Assembly (NCBI GenBank): GCA_018675685.1
Contig: JABGXP010000010.1
Coordinates: 113,427-149,889 of the forward strand
DNA: 36,463 nucleotides
DNA from: a bacterium
GTDB lineage: Bacteria; Patescibacteriota; Minisyncoccia; Moranbacterales; DUUL01
Direction of reading: 5' to 3'
In this document: positions 25,356 to 34,143 of the stretch, one piece after another
Position numbering within the stretch: position 1 is the first letter of the stretch
Layout of the letters: each line of letters begins with the position of its first letter
Notes under the pieces: model-generated
Databases searched by the model: none
The model's input: the letters and a program-made list of their open reading frames with translations, nothing else
What the model was told of the DNA's origin: nothing
Made by a program: the position numbers and the translations under genes

Positions 25356-25910
25356 ATGCCAGAGCAGGAAAAAACCATAAACAAGGAGGGGATGAGTGAG
25401 ACGCAAGATTTCGCAGAAAAATTAAAAAACTCTGACAGTGCTGCGACTGAAAAGGTTCATGATAAGAGTGAATTAGAGAAAATAATAAAGCGAAACCAAG
25501 AAAGGGTTCATAAAAGTGAAGCTACGCACAATAGTGTGCATGAAGAAATTGAACCAGTGCCGTCGCAGAGCGAAACTGCCATTGATAAGGTACATGAAAA
25601 AATTGAAACAACGCCTCCGTTGAAAAAAGTAGAAACAAAGAAAGACGAGGAGCAAAAGGAAAAGAAACAGGAAGAACAACAGAAGGAACATGTAAAGTTT
25701 CATGCAAAGGACATTGCTTTATCAGGAAGCCCAGATGATCAAATTTCAAAGATCGTTGACCTAGCTTCGAAGAAAGATCCATACTTTGCAATTAAAGTTG
25801 CAAAACACATTGATAATAACTATATTTTAGATAGAGTGCATGATCAATTGACTGAAGACCAGGTCAGGAAAGCGTTAATAGAAAAAGGACTATTAGAAAA
25901 CCTTGGGTAG
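25356..25910 (+). CDS. VH-repeat acidic linker protein with helical C-terminal domain
   Basis: Unrecognised 184-residue protein. The N-terminal two thirds are charged and probably disordered, with recurring V-H units (EKVHDKSELE, ERVHKSEA, SVHEEIE, DKVHEKIE). The final 70 residues form a compact helical unit starting VKFHAKDIAL and containing DPYFAIKVAKHIDNNYILDRVHDQL and LIEKGLLENLG. It lies between the DUF5663-like gene and the ATPase gene, with 36- and 48-base gaps. No Shine-Dalgarno site. Position suggests an accessory or adaptor of the ATPase; there is no direct evidence for that. Confidence 0.72.
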   Translation: MPEQEKTINKEGMSETQDFAEKLKNSDSAATEKVHDKSELEKIIKRNQERVHKSEATHNSVHEEIEPVPSQSETAIDKVHEKIETTPPLKKVETKKDEEQKEKKQEEQQKEHVKFHAKDIALSGSPDDQISKIVDLASKKDPYFAIKVAKHIDNNYILDRVHDQLTEDQVRKALIEKGLLENLG

Positions 25911-25958
25911 TTGTTTAGTGAGAGAGAAATTAAAATAAAAATAAATTTTAAATAAAAA

Positions 25959-28442
25959 ATGATGGAGAGTTTGTTTTTTTGGCTTACGATTTTAAGTGGT
26001 TTTGCCATGCTTATTTCTGGTGGATGGCTTTTTCTCCAAACATATCTAAAGTTTAGAGCCCACTTAACACAATCTTTGAATCAAACACTTGACGTGATTA
26101 AGGTTGTTAAGCCCAAATCACCAGGTGGACAGTCTCCGGAAACAAAGGGTGCAGGAGAGAAGGAAGAAATTTCCAAGATGGAGCAATTACTAGGCTCGCT
26201 TTCTGACTTGCCTCAACATAAGGATTTTTTTCACAGAATAATCTTCGGGGAGCCACATCTTGCACTTGAAATAGCTGTGCCTTCTAATGACGAAAGTATT
26301 GTCTTTTATATTGCAGTGCCAACTCGTTTCAAAGAGGTTGTTGAGAAACAAATTCATAGTTTTTTCCCATCAGCACATATTGAAAAAGCACCAGAATACA
26401 CTATCTTTAGACCAGAAGGTGTCACTGTTGCAAGTCGCTTGAAATTAAAGAAAGATGACTCGTACCCAATAAAAACCTACCGACAACTTGAATCAGATCC
26501 CTTGCAGAACATTACCAATGCATTATCAAAACTTGAAAACAAAGAAGAAGGGGCAGTGGTGCAAATAATTATTCGTAGATCAGGAAAAAAGTGGAAAGAG
26601 AGAGGAACAAGAACTGCTCACAAAATGCAACAAGGTCAAAGACTCGGTGACGCTACTACCTCTAGAGCAGGAAATCTCGCCAAAGGCATTGGCTCTGAAA
26701 TGGCAGGAGCGATAACAGGAAAAGCGAGCGACAAAGGTGTTTCTTCGACTCCCGAACCAGTTTCATTGACTCCCGAAGAACAAGAAATTATCACAAGGCT
26801 AGAATCAAAAGTAAAGAAAGCACATTTCGAAACTAATGTTAGATTGATTGCATCTGCAGCAACAAAGGAGAGAGCAGAGATGATACTGGGGTCCATCGAA
26901 AATGCTTTCGTGCAATTTGAGGACACTAACTTGAATAAGTTCATAGCCATTAGAAATAAAGTTAAAAATGCTCACAAAATTGCATTCGATTATATTTTTA
27001 GAAATTTTTCAGAAAAACATCGCATGATCCTGGATACAGAAGAATTAGCTAGTATTTTTCATTTTCCAATTTCCACCACAGAAACTCCAAAAATAAGTTG
27101 GCTACAATCTAAGACATCACCACCTCCAACCAATATTCCAAAAGAGGGCTTGAGCGTTGGATTTAGTGATTTTCGAGGTTCAAAAACGGAAATAAAGTTA
27201 TCAGAAGATGACCGAAGAAGACATCTATATATTGTTGGACAAACAGGGACTGGAAAGTCTACCTTTATCGAAGAAATGGCGAAGCAGGATGCCGAAAAAA
27301 GAGGTATGTGTGTTATTGATCCACACGGAGATCTAATAGATCATATCTTAGAATCGATTCCAAAAGAGAGAGCAGAAGATGTGATTTACTTTGACCCTGC
27401 TGATATGGAAAGACCATTCTCTTTGAATATAATGGAGTATGACCTTAAGCGCCCTGAACAAAAAACTTTTGTAATCAACGAAACATTGGCAATTTTTGAT
27501 AAACTCTATGATTTGAAATCAACAGGAGGCCCAATGTTTGAACAATACATGCGTAATGCAATGTTACTAGTAATGGATAGCCCGGAAATAGGGTCGACAC
27601 TGATGGAAATTCCAAGAGTGTTTAGGGATCTTGAATTCAGAAAAGAAAAATTGAAACTCTGCAAAGACGCAACAGTAATTGATTTTTGGGAGAAAGAAGC
27701 TGAAAAAGCCGGAGGAGATGCTGCATTGGAAAATATTGCACCATACATTACTTCCAAATTGACGACATTCATCTCCAATGACATTATGAGGCCTATTATT
27801 TCTCAACAAAAGAGTACGCTTGATTTTCGAGAAATCATGGATCAAAAGAAAATCTTACTTGTGAATCTTTCAAAGGGAAAGATTGGTGAGATCAACAGTC
27901 ATCTCTTGGGAATGATCATCGTTGGAAAACTTTTGATGGCAGCATTGTCGAGAGTTGATATTGATGAAAAAGACCGAAAAGATTTCTATCTTTATATTGA
28001 TGAGTTCCAAAATTTCACAACTGATTCAATTTCTCAGATTTTAGCAGAGGCTAGGAAGTATCGCCTAGCACTTGTCATCGCCCATCAATTTATTGGACAA
28101 CTTTCTGATGATATTTCAAAGGCGGTGTTTGGTAATGTAGGCTCTCTCTGTTCATTTCGGGTTGGTTCAGAAGACGCAGAATTCCTTGAAAAACAGTTTG
28201 CACCAGAATTCGACGCTAGCGATTTAATTAACATTGCCAACTACCAGTGTTTCGCCAAGCTTCTAATGGACAATAAAACTTCAGCTGCCTTCGATATGAA
28301 GACCTATCCACCAAGCAAGGGAAGTTCAGAAATGAGAGAGGCTCTCAAAGAATTATCTAGATATAAATATGGTCGTGATCGTGAAATTGTAGAAGCAGAA
28401 ATCAGAAAAAGAGCTGGTTTGAAGGACTTGAGTAAAACTTAG
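25959..28442 (+). CDS. Membrane-anchored VirD4/TraG/HerA-like ATPase (type IV secretion coupling-protein family)
   Basis: An 827-residue protein. One N-terminal membrane helix spans about residues 5-27. A family-specific region (EPHLALEIAVPSNDESIVFYIAVPTRF) follows, then a long variable segment. The RecA-like motor has Walker A GQTGTGKS at residues 427-434 (K433), CVIDPHGDLIDHIL, VIYFDPADMERPFSLN, Walker B FYLYIDEFQNF with D681-E682, and a sensor-like IAHQFIGQL. These are hallmarks of the DUF87/VirD4 motors that pump DNA or protein across a membrane. No relaxase, VirB4 or channel gene is present in the window, so the substrate is open: DNA uptake, conjugation-like transfer or protein export. 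It is the last gene of the cluster and is followed by a strong terminator. Confidence 0.9.
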   Translation: MMESLFFWLTILSGFAMLISGGWLFLQTYLKFRAHLTQSLNQTLDVIKVVKPKSPGGQSPETKGAGEKEEISKMEQLLGSLSDLPQHKDFFHRIIFGEPHLALEIAVPSNDESIVFYIAVPTRFKEVVEKQIHSFFPSAHIEKAPEYTIFRPEGVTVASRLKLKKDDSYPIKTYRQLESDPLQNITNALSKLENKEEGAVVQIIIRRSGKKWKERGTRTAHKMQQGQRLGDATTSRAGNLAKGIGSEMAGAITGKASDKGVSSTPEPVSLTPEEQEIITRLESKVKKAHFETNVRLIASAATKERAEMILGSIENAFVQFEDTNLNKFIAIRNKVKNAHKIAFDYIFRNFSEKHRMILDTEELASIFHFPISTTETPKISWLQSKTSPPPTNIPKEGLSVGFSDFRGSKTEIKLSEDDRRRHLYIVGQTGTGKSTFIEEMAKQDAEKRGMCVIDPHGDLIDHILESIPKERAEDVIYFDPADMERPFSLNIMEYDLKRPEQKTFVINETLAIFDKLYDLKSTGGPMFEQYMRNAMLLVMDSPEIGSTLMEIPRVFRDLEFRKEKLKLCKDATVIDFWEKEAEKAGGDAALENIAPYITSKLTTFISNDIMRPIISQQKSTLDFREIMDQKKILLVNLSKGKIGEINSHLLGMIIVGKLLMAALSRVDIDEKDRKDFYLYIDEFQNFTTDSISQILAEARKYRLALVIAHQFIGQLSDDISKAVFGNVGSLCSFRVGSEDAEFLEKQFAPEFDASDLINIANYQCFAKLLMDNKTSAAFDMKTYPPSKGSSEMREALKELSRYKYGRDREIVEAEIRKRAGLKDLSKT

Positions 28443-28450
28443 TAAATTTT

Positions 28451-28483
28451 AAAAACAGGCCACTTGCAAGTGGCCTGTTTTTT
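28451..28483. terminator. Bidirectional terminator between the ATPase gene and tsaD
   Basis: A perfect 15-bp stem (28451-28465 with 28468-28482), AAAAACAGGCCACTT with its complement. T tracts lie on both strands, and the flanking genes converge. Confidence 0.92.
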
Positions 28484-28497
28484 ATATAGAAAAGAGA

Positions 28498-29619
28498 TTA
28501 CAATTTTTCAATTTTTAAATTAGAGTCCGCCTCTAAATCTCTCCACGTTGTTTCTAGTTGATTCAAGAGGTCTAATTTTTTCATTTTGCGATACCTAACA
28601 AAAGCAGCAGCACCAATCATGGCTGCGTTGTCCCCGCAGAATTCCAAAGACGGTTTTAGAAACTTAATATCTGGAAACTCTTTCGCAATTTCATCCCCAA
28701 GAGTTTTCTGAAGGTGGGAGTTTGCAGAGACGCCACCAGCTAGAACCACTGTTTCTGGTGATAGCTCTTCAGTAGCCTTTTTTGTTTTCTTAACCAAGAC
28801 GTCAATTGCTGCAGTTTGAAATGCTTTGCAAATAGCCATTTTTTCTAATTCTGAAATTTTCTCAACCCCTTTTTTCTTTTGAAGTTCTTCGATGAAATAA
28901 AGAACAGACGTCTTCAGTCCAGAGAAGGAGAAATTGAAATCACCGCTTGCGAGCATTGGTCGAGGAAACTCGATTGATTCAAGTTTAGCTAATAATTTTT
29001 GATCTGAGATTTTTTCTTTTGCACTTTCAAAATCATTTGCAAACTTAGAAACAATTGGTCCTCCTGGATACCCAAGTCCAAGCATTTTAGCGACCTTGTC
29101 AAAGGCTTCACCAACAGCATCATCCTGTGTTTGTCCAATAATTTCATAATCCAGATGATCTTTCATCAAAATTAATTGAGTATGTCCGCCTGAAACGGTT
29201 AGTGCAAGCATGGGAAAAGTAATTTCATCGACAGAGTGTCCAATAACATTTGCATAGAGATGACCTTCTACGTGGTGAATTCCCATAAGTGGGATTTGGC
29301 GTGTGTATGCCAAAGTTTTTGCAGCGTTTGTTCCAATTAAAAGTGCTGGGATTAATCCAGGGCCCTGAGTAACTGCGATAAGGTCAATATCATCCAAGGT
29401 AGCATTGCTTGTCAAAAGAGCCTCATCGAGAACAGGTGTAATATTTTTGAGATGTTCTCGCGCTGCAAGGTTTGGAACAACCCCGCCCCACTTAGCATGA
29501 ATCTCGATTTGAGAAGAAACAATGTTGGCAAGCAGTTTAATCTCATTAATCACTTCATCACAATCCAAAATTGCAACGGAAGTTTCATCACAAGAAGTTT
29601 CAATAGCAAGAATTTTCAT
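28498..29619 (-). CDS. tsaD: tRNA N6-threonylcarbamoyladenosine transferase subunit
   Basis: A 373-residue TsaD/Kae1 (ASKHA fold) protein. It transfers the threonylcarbamoyl group to A37 of ANN-decoding tRNAs together with TsaB and TsaE. Signatures: LAIETSCDETSVAI at the start, AVTQGPGLIPALLIG (82-96), the metal-binding HxxxH in HHVEGH (H116 and H120), LTVSGGHTQLIL, and GLGYPGGPIVSK. All are intact. The length is slightly above the usual 335-345, with additional C-terminal residues rich in acidic and leucine residues. Start ATG, no Shine-Dalgarno site. It lies 22 bases after lgt in the same operon. Confidence 0.97.
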   Translation of the reverse strand: MKILAIETSCDETSVAILDCDEVINEIKLLANIVSSQIEIHAKWGGVVPNLAAREHLKNITPVLDEALLTSNATLDDIDLIAVTQGPGLIPALLIGTNAAKTLAYTRQIPLMGIHHVEGHLYANVIGHSVDEITFPMLALTVSGGHTQLILMKDHLDYEIIGQTQDDAVGEAFDKVAKMLGLGYPGGPIVSKFANDFESAKEKISDQKLLAKLESIEFPRPMLASGDFNFSFSGLKTSVLYFIEELQKKKGVEKISELEKMAICKAFQTAAIDVLVKKTKKATEELSPETVVLAGGVSANSHLQKTLGDEIAKEFPDIKFLKPSLEFCGDNAAMIGAAAFVRYRKMKKLDLLNQLETTWRDLEADSNLKIEKL

Positions 29620-29641
29620 TTGCTGAGAATGTTTAGATGAA

Positions 29642-30490
29642 TTATTGTTTTTCCCCTGAAGTAAAATAAATGATAGAACAACCTATTATTATCATACAAA
29701 AGCATAATAGTTGCCCTATTGTCAAATCAAGAGCAGTAAGTCCAATATGAGTATCCGGCTCTCTTACAAACTCAATCATAAATCTAATGGAGCCATAGAG
29801 AATTAACCAAAGTGAAAATAAATATTTTCTTCCTAATTCTGTTTTGTTCAAAAACCAAAGAATAAAAAAGAGTAGTATACCTTCACCAAAGGCTTCGTAT
29901 AACTGGGAGGGGTGTCTTTTATTGCCTACGCAAGTGCCAGTTTTCAAAAAACACATCCCAAGTGGGCTGTCCGTAACTCTGCCAAACAACTCTCCATTTA
30001 GAAAATTTCCAATTCTTCCCCAGAAATATCCTAATGGAATTGCTAGCGCGATAAAGTTTGCAACGGAGAAAAATTTCAACGAATATTTTTTACAAAACCA
30101 AAATCCTGCCAAAGCGATTCCAATCACGCCACCATGAAAGGATAGCCCGGAAAAACCCACAAAAAGTCCATCGGAGAAAGGGCTTAGAGACCCAAGTGGA
30201 TTTGAAATAAAATTTGAAAAATCATAAAAAAGTATGAACCCAATCTTAGCTCCTAGGAATAAACCTGCAAGGGAATAAAGAAAGAAGGATTCAATAACTT
30301 CAAAAGGCTTTTTGTTTTTGAAAACTTTTTGGGACAGAGAGGGCTCATTATTAGTTTTTCTTTTGAGTAAGAAATATACTGTAAAGAATGCTAATAGATA
30401 GGAAATGGAGTACCAAAGAATCTTGAAAGTGCCAATTTGAAAGGCCACTGGGTCAATTTTTTTTGGGAAGGTAGACCAAAGTTCAAGCAT
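29642..30490 (-). CDS. lgt: Prolipoprotein diacylglyceryl transferase
   Basis: A 282-residue, seven-helix inner-membrane enzyme that moves a diacylglyceryl group from phosphatidylglycerol to the lipobox cysteine of prolipoproteins. The family signature GRIGNFLNGELFGR is intact at residues 158-171, with LSFHGGVIG (H119) and HPSQLYEA also present. Length and topology are normal. It is transcribed from a promoter at 30516-30544 and is followed by tsaD after 22 bases. No Shine-Dalgarno site. Its presence implies that lipoproteins are made, although no clear lipobox gene was seen here. Confidence 0.96.
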   Translation of the reverse strand: MLELWSTFPKKIDPVAFQIGTFKILWYSISYLLAFFTVYFLLKRKTNNEPSLSQKVFKNKKPFEVIESFFLYSLAGLFLGAKIGFILFYDFSNFISNPLGSLSPFSDGLFVGFSGLSFHGGVIGIALAGFWFCKKYSLKFFSVANFIALAIPLGYFWGRIGNFLNGELFGRVTDSPLGMCFLKTGTCVGNKRHPSQLYEAFGEGILLFFILWFLNKTELGRKYLFSLWLILYGSIRFMIEFVREPDTHIGLTALDLTIGQLLCFCMIIIGCSIIYFTSGEKQ

Positions 30491-30515
30491 CTTTTGAGAT
30501 TAATAAATATCTTAA

Positions 30516-30544
30516 AGTATATAGTAAAAAAAAGTAATTTTCAA
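30516..30544 (-). promoter_or_regulatory. Promoter for lgt-tsaD
   Basis: Minus strand: TTGAAA (30539-30544), a 17-base spacer and TATACT (30516-30521), about 26 bases before the lgt ATG. Confidence 0.7.
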
Positions 30545-30617
30545 TTTATTATAATTACTTATAGACACTAAACTTTCAATTAAAATTTTCCAATGCACTC
30601 GAGAAATAAGATCAATT

Positions 30618-30645
30618 TTGAGATTTCTCGTTAGCGTTGTATAAT
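30618..30645 (+). promoter_or_regulatory. Promoter for the 30676 operon
   Basis: TTGAGA (30618-30623), a 16-base spacer and TATAAT (30640-30645). The -10 box overlaps the TTG at 30637 that would otherwise start the ORF, which argues for the ATG at 30676. Confidence 0.75.
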
Positions 30646-30675
30646 GTATCTATATCTGTGTCATATAAAAAGAAA

Positions 30676-31737
30676 ATGAATTTAGTTCGGAGGCTCAACG
30701 GAATTCTTTTTGGTGTAATCTTGTTAGCAATTATTTCTGCGACAGGTATTTTTTTCTTTGCAAACCGTGACAATAAAAAGTTTGAAAAGCCAACGATAGA
30801 TACCCATAAAAAAAGCGCCCTTGAATATCAAAGAAGTTTGACCAGGCAAATCAAGTTAGGGTCGGTCAATGGTTTGGCGATTACAGGAGAAGACGTGGAA
30901 GGAAATGTTGCCTCAGAGCAAATAACTTCAAAAGAAGACACTAATGAGCAGTCAGAAGAGGAAAATGAATCGCTACTTTTCATTGGGGGAGAACTGGAGA
31001 GACAAGGAGAGAAAGGTGAAAAGATTAAGGAAAATCTACTAGCAATTGCCAAGCTAAAATTTGGAGCAGCAATTTTCACTGGGAATTTAATTGAATTTAA
31101 AGAAGAAGGAAGGGAAGTTTCAAAAAGAATCACAGGAGTAAAAGAGCTCCTCTCTTCCAGTTTCAAAGATAATTTCAATATTTCCTTTGGCAATGGAGAT
31201 ATTTTTTGTGGAGAAAGATGTATCAGTGGTTGGGGCGAGATTTTGTTTGGAAAAAAAATTGAAACCAAGGAGCTTTTGTTTGCACATTCGTTTGAATACG
31301 GAGGAGCAAAAATTTTGTTACTAGAGCCTGGTTTTTTTGATAAAGAAGAGTCGCAAAAAATGAATTGGTTAGAGGAAAAGCTTGAAAAAAATGAGAATAA
31401 AAATTTAATTGTTGTTTCCCACAGTTCAATGAAAGGTTTTGAAAGCGACTCTCAAGATGGGGTTTGTGCAGAAAGTTGTTTTGAAGATGGAAGCAACCAA
31501 GTGGATAAATTATTTGAAAAATACGGAGTAGATTTAGTTATCTTTGGAGATCAGGAAAGTTTTTTTCAGCAAAAGAAACTTGGCGTCACATATATCTCCT
31601 CTGGGAGCTTCCAACGAGCAATTGAGAAAGAGAGCGGAGGAGTGTTATTTTCCAAGATCGATTTTGAGGAAAACCAATTAGTGCTTTCAACGTATAATAG
31701 GATGTTAGAGAAGATTGAAGAATTCAAAATAAAATAA
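30676..31737 (+). CDS. Membrane-anchored calcineurin-like phosphoesterase fold, metal ligands largely lost
   Basis: A 353-residue protein from the ATG at 30676; the longer TTG start at 30637 is rejected because it overlaps the -10 box. One membrane helix lies at about residues 8-28, a linker runs to about 98, and a calcineurin-type phosphoesterase layout follows. Where active members have metal ligands, this protein reads GGEL at 104-107 (for G-D-x-H), TGNLIE at 135-140 (for G-D), GNGD at 172-175 (for G-N-H-D), VVSHSS with H249 kept, and FGDQE at 290-294 (for G-H-x-H), then VTYISSGS. Most ligands are substituted, so it is probably a non-catalytic relative outside the membrane. It heads an operon with a membrane protein and DUF4012. 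No Shine-Dalgarno site. Confidence 0.75.
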   Translation: MNLVRRLNGILFGVILLAIISATGIFFFANRDNKKFEKPTIDTHKKSALEYQRSLTRQIKLGSVNGLAITGEDVEGNVASEQITSKEDTNEQSEEENESLLFIGGELERQGEKGEKIKENLLAIAKLKFGAAIFTGNLIEFKEEGREVSKRITGVKELLSSSFKDNFNISFGNGDIFCGERCISGWGEILFGKKIETKELLFAHSFEYGGAKILLLEPGFFDKEESQKMNWLEEKLEKNENKNLIVVSHSSMKGFESDSQDGVCAESCFEDGSNQVDKLFEKYGVDLVIFGDQESFFQQKKLGVTYISSGSFQRAIEKESGGVLFSKIDFEENQLVLSTYNRMLEKIEEFKIK

Positions 31738-31741
31738 AAAA

Positions 31742-32233
31742 ATGCTTGATCTGTTAATAAGTCTTGGGGTTTCCAAGCAATATGTTGGTGATGTTTGGGT
31801 TGCTATTCTTTTTGTTGGTACAAGTCTTTTATTGATTGCATTAGTTAAGAGACAGAATCTCGGAGCTTTAATAGCTGCTATCTATGGAGCATATGCAATT
31901 GAAACGAAAATATTTTTTGATTTTCTTTCAGACCCAACTTTGAGATTCATTACTCTATTAGTAATGTCGGTGATGCTACTGTTGGTGTTTAAAAAGTTTT
32001 TTGGAGAAGTAGCCATCGGGAGGAATTTATTGTCTGAATGGATTAAGGCCGGACTGGTTTCAGCTACGATTGTGGGATTTGCTGCTAGTATTGTGATGGA
32101 TTGGTACTCGAAGGCTGTTTTGAGCGGTTTTTTCTCAACATTTTCAATGAGTATTTTTCGCTCAGACGAAGCGCAGTTGGTTTGGATGGTTGCACCAATT
32201 TTGGTTATCTACCTTTTGAATCTAAGACGATAG
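31742..32233 (+). CDS. Four-span membrane protein
   Basis: Unrecognised 163-residue protein with about four predicted membrane helices (VAILFVGTSLLLIALV, LRFITLLVMSVMLLLVF, GLVSATIVGFAASIVM, VWMVAPILVIYLL). The loops carry no catalytic motif. Its ATG lies four bases after the stop of the phosphoesterase-like gene, so the two are co-transcribed, and the DUF4012 gene begins 87 bases later. The close coupling suggests a joint envelope role, but no function can be assigned. Confidence 0.78.
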   Translation: MLDLLISLGVSKQYVGDVWVAILFVGTSLLLIALVKRQNLGALIAAIYGAYAIETKIFFDFLSDPTLRFITLLVMSVMLLLVFKKFFGEVAIGRNLLSEWIKAGLVSATIVGFAASIVMDWYSKAVLSGFFSTFSMSIFRSDEAQLVWMVAPILVIYLLNLRR

Positions 32234-32320
32234 AGCAAGGTGGAACATTGCAACAATCCGTAGGTTTGTTAAGATTGTTATGTTATTTTAATAAATATAA
32301 AATTTTCGAATTTAAAAATT

Positions 32321-33718
32321 ATGCAGAAAAGTAAAAGGGGGTTTAGAAAAGTTAAACGTTTATTAATAGGTGCTTTTTTGATACTTATAATCAGCGTTGG
32401 AATTTTCGCCTATCGCTGGAAGATTGGAGCAATTGATAAAACCTCTGTGATCGTCAACACGCTTTCTACGTTTGAAAAAATTGTTAAATTTTTGCCTATC
32501 GAGCAAGATATCAAAAAAGAAATCGAGACAGTTGATAAATTGGTTGAATTGGTATTCAAGAAAGACGACGTGAAAAGACGCTATATGCTGATGTTGCAAA
32601 ACAACATGGAGCTTAGACCAGGTGGAGGATTCTTAGGACAATACGCTGTAGTGGAGGTTAAGAATGGAGACATTGTCAGTCTATTCATCGAAGATGCAAA
32701 TCTGCTTGATCAGAGAATCACAGCTAAAGTTGCTCCTCCATATCCTTTTACTAAGATGATGCAAATCAAGAAATGGAAGTTCAGAGATTCAAATTTTTCA
32801 GCAGATTTCCCTACTAATGTTGAAAAGGCAAAATATTTTTATCGCCTCTCTGGCAGAGGTAGTGATTTTGATGCAGTGATTGCTGTGAATGCTTCAGTCT
32901 TGAACAGAGCATTGGAGATCACTGGACCAATAACGCTTGGGGGTTACGGAACATATACAAGTGAAGACGCAGTTTTGAAGTTGGAAGAATTTGTGGAAAA
33001 GAAATATCTTATGAATGAGGATTTGGACACTCAAAACAGAAAAGCTGTGATGAAAAAATTGGCGCCAGCCGTGGCTGATAAATTGCTAACAGCTGAAAAT
33101 TTCAAAAAAACCATCGACCTTGCCTTGGATGAACTTCGGAATAAAGATGTGATGTTGAATTTCGAAAATCCCGAAGCTCAAAAGATGATTGAGGAAGTTC
33201 GTTGGGGTGGTATTGTCGACACAACTTGGGATGGTGACTATCTGATGTTAGTTGATGCAAATCTTGGAGCACTCAAATCTGATTATTTCATGAAAAGAGA
33301 TATTTTCTATGATGTTGATTTAACATTGGAGAAGCCAACTGCAACCTTGAACTATACCTATACGCACACTGCTAAATTCGGTGACTGGAGAACAAGTGAC
33401 TACCACTCATATCTTCGAATGTATGTCCCGAAAGGATCTAATCTCTTGGAAAGGCACATGGTGAGTTATCCTAATATTCAAGAAGAGTTCGGCAAGACCT
33501 ATTTCGGATTCATTGCTCACACCTTGATCAATCGTCAAACAAAAGCAGTGATTAAATATGAGTTACCAGATTTTGTGAAAGAAGATTATAAACTATATAT
33601 CCAAAAACAATCAGGCGTGGGAGATGTTCCAGTCAAGGTGCATGTGAAAACTGCTGATGGTGAATTCAATCAAGAACTTATTTTGAAAAAAGATGTCAAA
33701 CTTATCTTCGATAAATAA
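32321..33718 (+). CDS. DUF4012 membrane-anchored protein
   Basis: A 465-residue protein. A basic N-terminus is followed by one membrane helix at about residues 13-31. The DUF4012 hallmark NNMELRPGGGFLGQY is at 94-108, after RRYMLMLQ, with VEVKNGDIV next. Further family-like segments include WKFRDSNFSADFP and a late VDANLGALKSDYFMKR. The domain is mostly outside the membrane. DUF4012 has no known biochemical role; it is found in Gram-positive bacteria and CPR genomes, often near cell-surface polysaccharide genes. No Shine-Dalgarno site; the leader is A/T-rich. Its 3' end overlaps the next gene by 26 bases. Confidence 0.92.
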   Translation: MQKSKRGFRKVKRLLIGAFLILIISVGIFAYRWKIGAIDKTSVIVNTLSTFEKIVKFLPIEQDIKKEIETVDKLVELVFKKDDVKRRYMLMLQNNMELRPGGGFLGQYAVVEVKNGDIVSLFIEDANLLDQRITAKVAPPYPFTKMMQIKKWKFRDSNFSADFPTNVEKAKYFYRLSGRGSDFDAVIAVNASVLNRALEITGPITLGGYGTYTSEDAVLKLEEFVEKKYLMNEDLDTQNRKAVMKKLAPAVADKLLTAENFKKTIDLALDELRNKDVMLNFENPEAQKMIEEVRWGGIVDTTWDGDYLMLVDANLGALKSDYFMKRDIFYDVDLTLEKPTATLNYTYTHTAKFGDWRTSDYHSYLRMYVPKGSNLLERHMVSYPNIQEEFGKTYFGFIAHTLINRQTKAVIKYELPDFVKEDYKLYIQKQSGVGDVPVKVHVKTADGEFNQELILKKDVKLIFDK

Positions 33719-34025
33719 AGCTGATATTTCAGATTTCGAAAAAAGGGTCTACTTGGCACTTCTAAAAGTTCCCAAAGGGCAAGTTGTGACATATGGAGCA
33801 CTGGCCAAGCTTGCCGGCTTCCCAGGAGCTGCTAGAGCCGTGGGGAGCGCAATGAATAAGAATCCTTTCGCGCCAAGCGTAGCATGTCACAGAGTCGTCA
33901 GGAGCGATGGAAGTGTGGGAGAATTTGCTTATGGAACAAAGCGCAAAATTGCCATGTTGAGAAAAGAGGGTGTTAGGATTGAAAAGGAGAGAATCACTGA
34001 TTTTAAAGAAATAAAGATAGCATAA
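33693..34025 (+). CDS. MGMT/ATL DNA-binding-domain alkyltransferase
   Basis: A 110-residue protein consisting only of the C-terminal domain of O6-alkylguanine-DNA alkyltransferase. VPKGQVVTYGALAKLAG and ARAVGSAMNKNP (helix-turn-helix with arginine finger R48) are followed by VACHRVV with the acceptor cysteine C65 in place. Because the cysteine is kept, it may be a minimal methyltransferase rather than an ATL protein, in which tryptophan replaces the cysteine. The residue before the cysteine is alanine rather than the usual proline. The N-terminal ribonuclease-like domain of full-length Ogt is absent. The ATG overlaps the end of the DUF4012 gene, suggesting translational coupling. A terminator follows. 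Confidence 0.9.
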   Translation: MSNLSSINKADISDFEKRVYLALLKVPKGQVVTYGALAKLAGFPGAARAVGSAMNKNPFAPSVACHRVVRSDGSVGEFAYGTKRKIAMLRKEGVRIEKERITDFKEIKIA

Positions 34026-34048
34026 AAGACAACTCAAAATAGCTAAGA

Positions 34049-34070
34049 AACGCCTAAGTAGGTGTTTTTT
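34049..34070 (+). terminator. Terminator after the alkyltransferase gene
   Basis: A seven-bp stem AACGCCT/AGGTGTT (34049-34055 with 34060-34066) has an AAGT loop and a T tract. Confidence 0.75.
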
Positions 34071-34072
34071 AG

Positions 34073-34101
34073 TTGACAAAATGAGTAAAAAATGATATAA
34101 T
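34073..34101 (+). promoter_or_regulatory. Perfect consensus promoter for the 34182-34605 gene pair
   Basis: TTGACA (34073-34078), a 17-base spacer and TATAAT (34096-34101), immediately after a terminator. Confidence 0.92.
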
Positions 34102-34143
34102 AAAAACAAGATAAAGTTCCTTCCAATTTTTCCAAATTTTTAG

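Noticed and set aside
30637-30675. TTG start adding 13 residues to the phosphoesterase-like gene
   Set aside because: The codon overlaps the TATAAT of the promoter; the ATG at 30676 begins a normal basic-plus-hydrophobic anchor.
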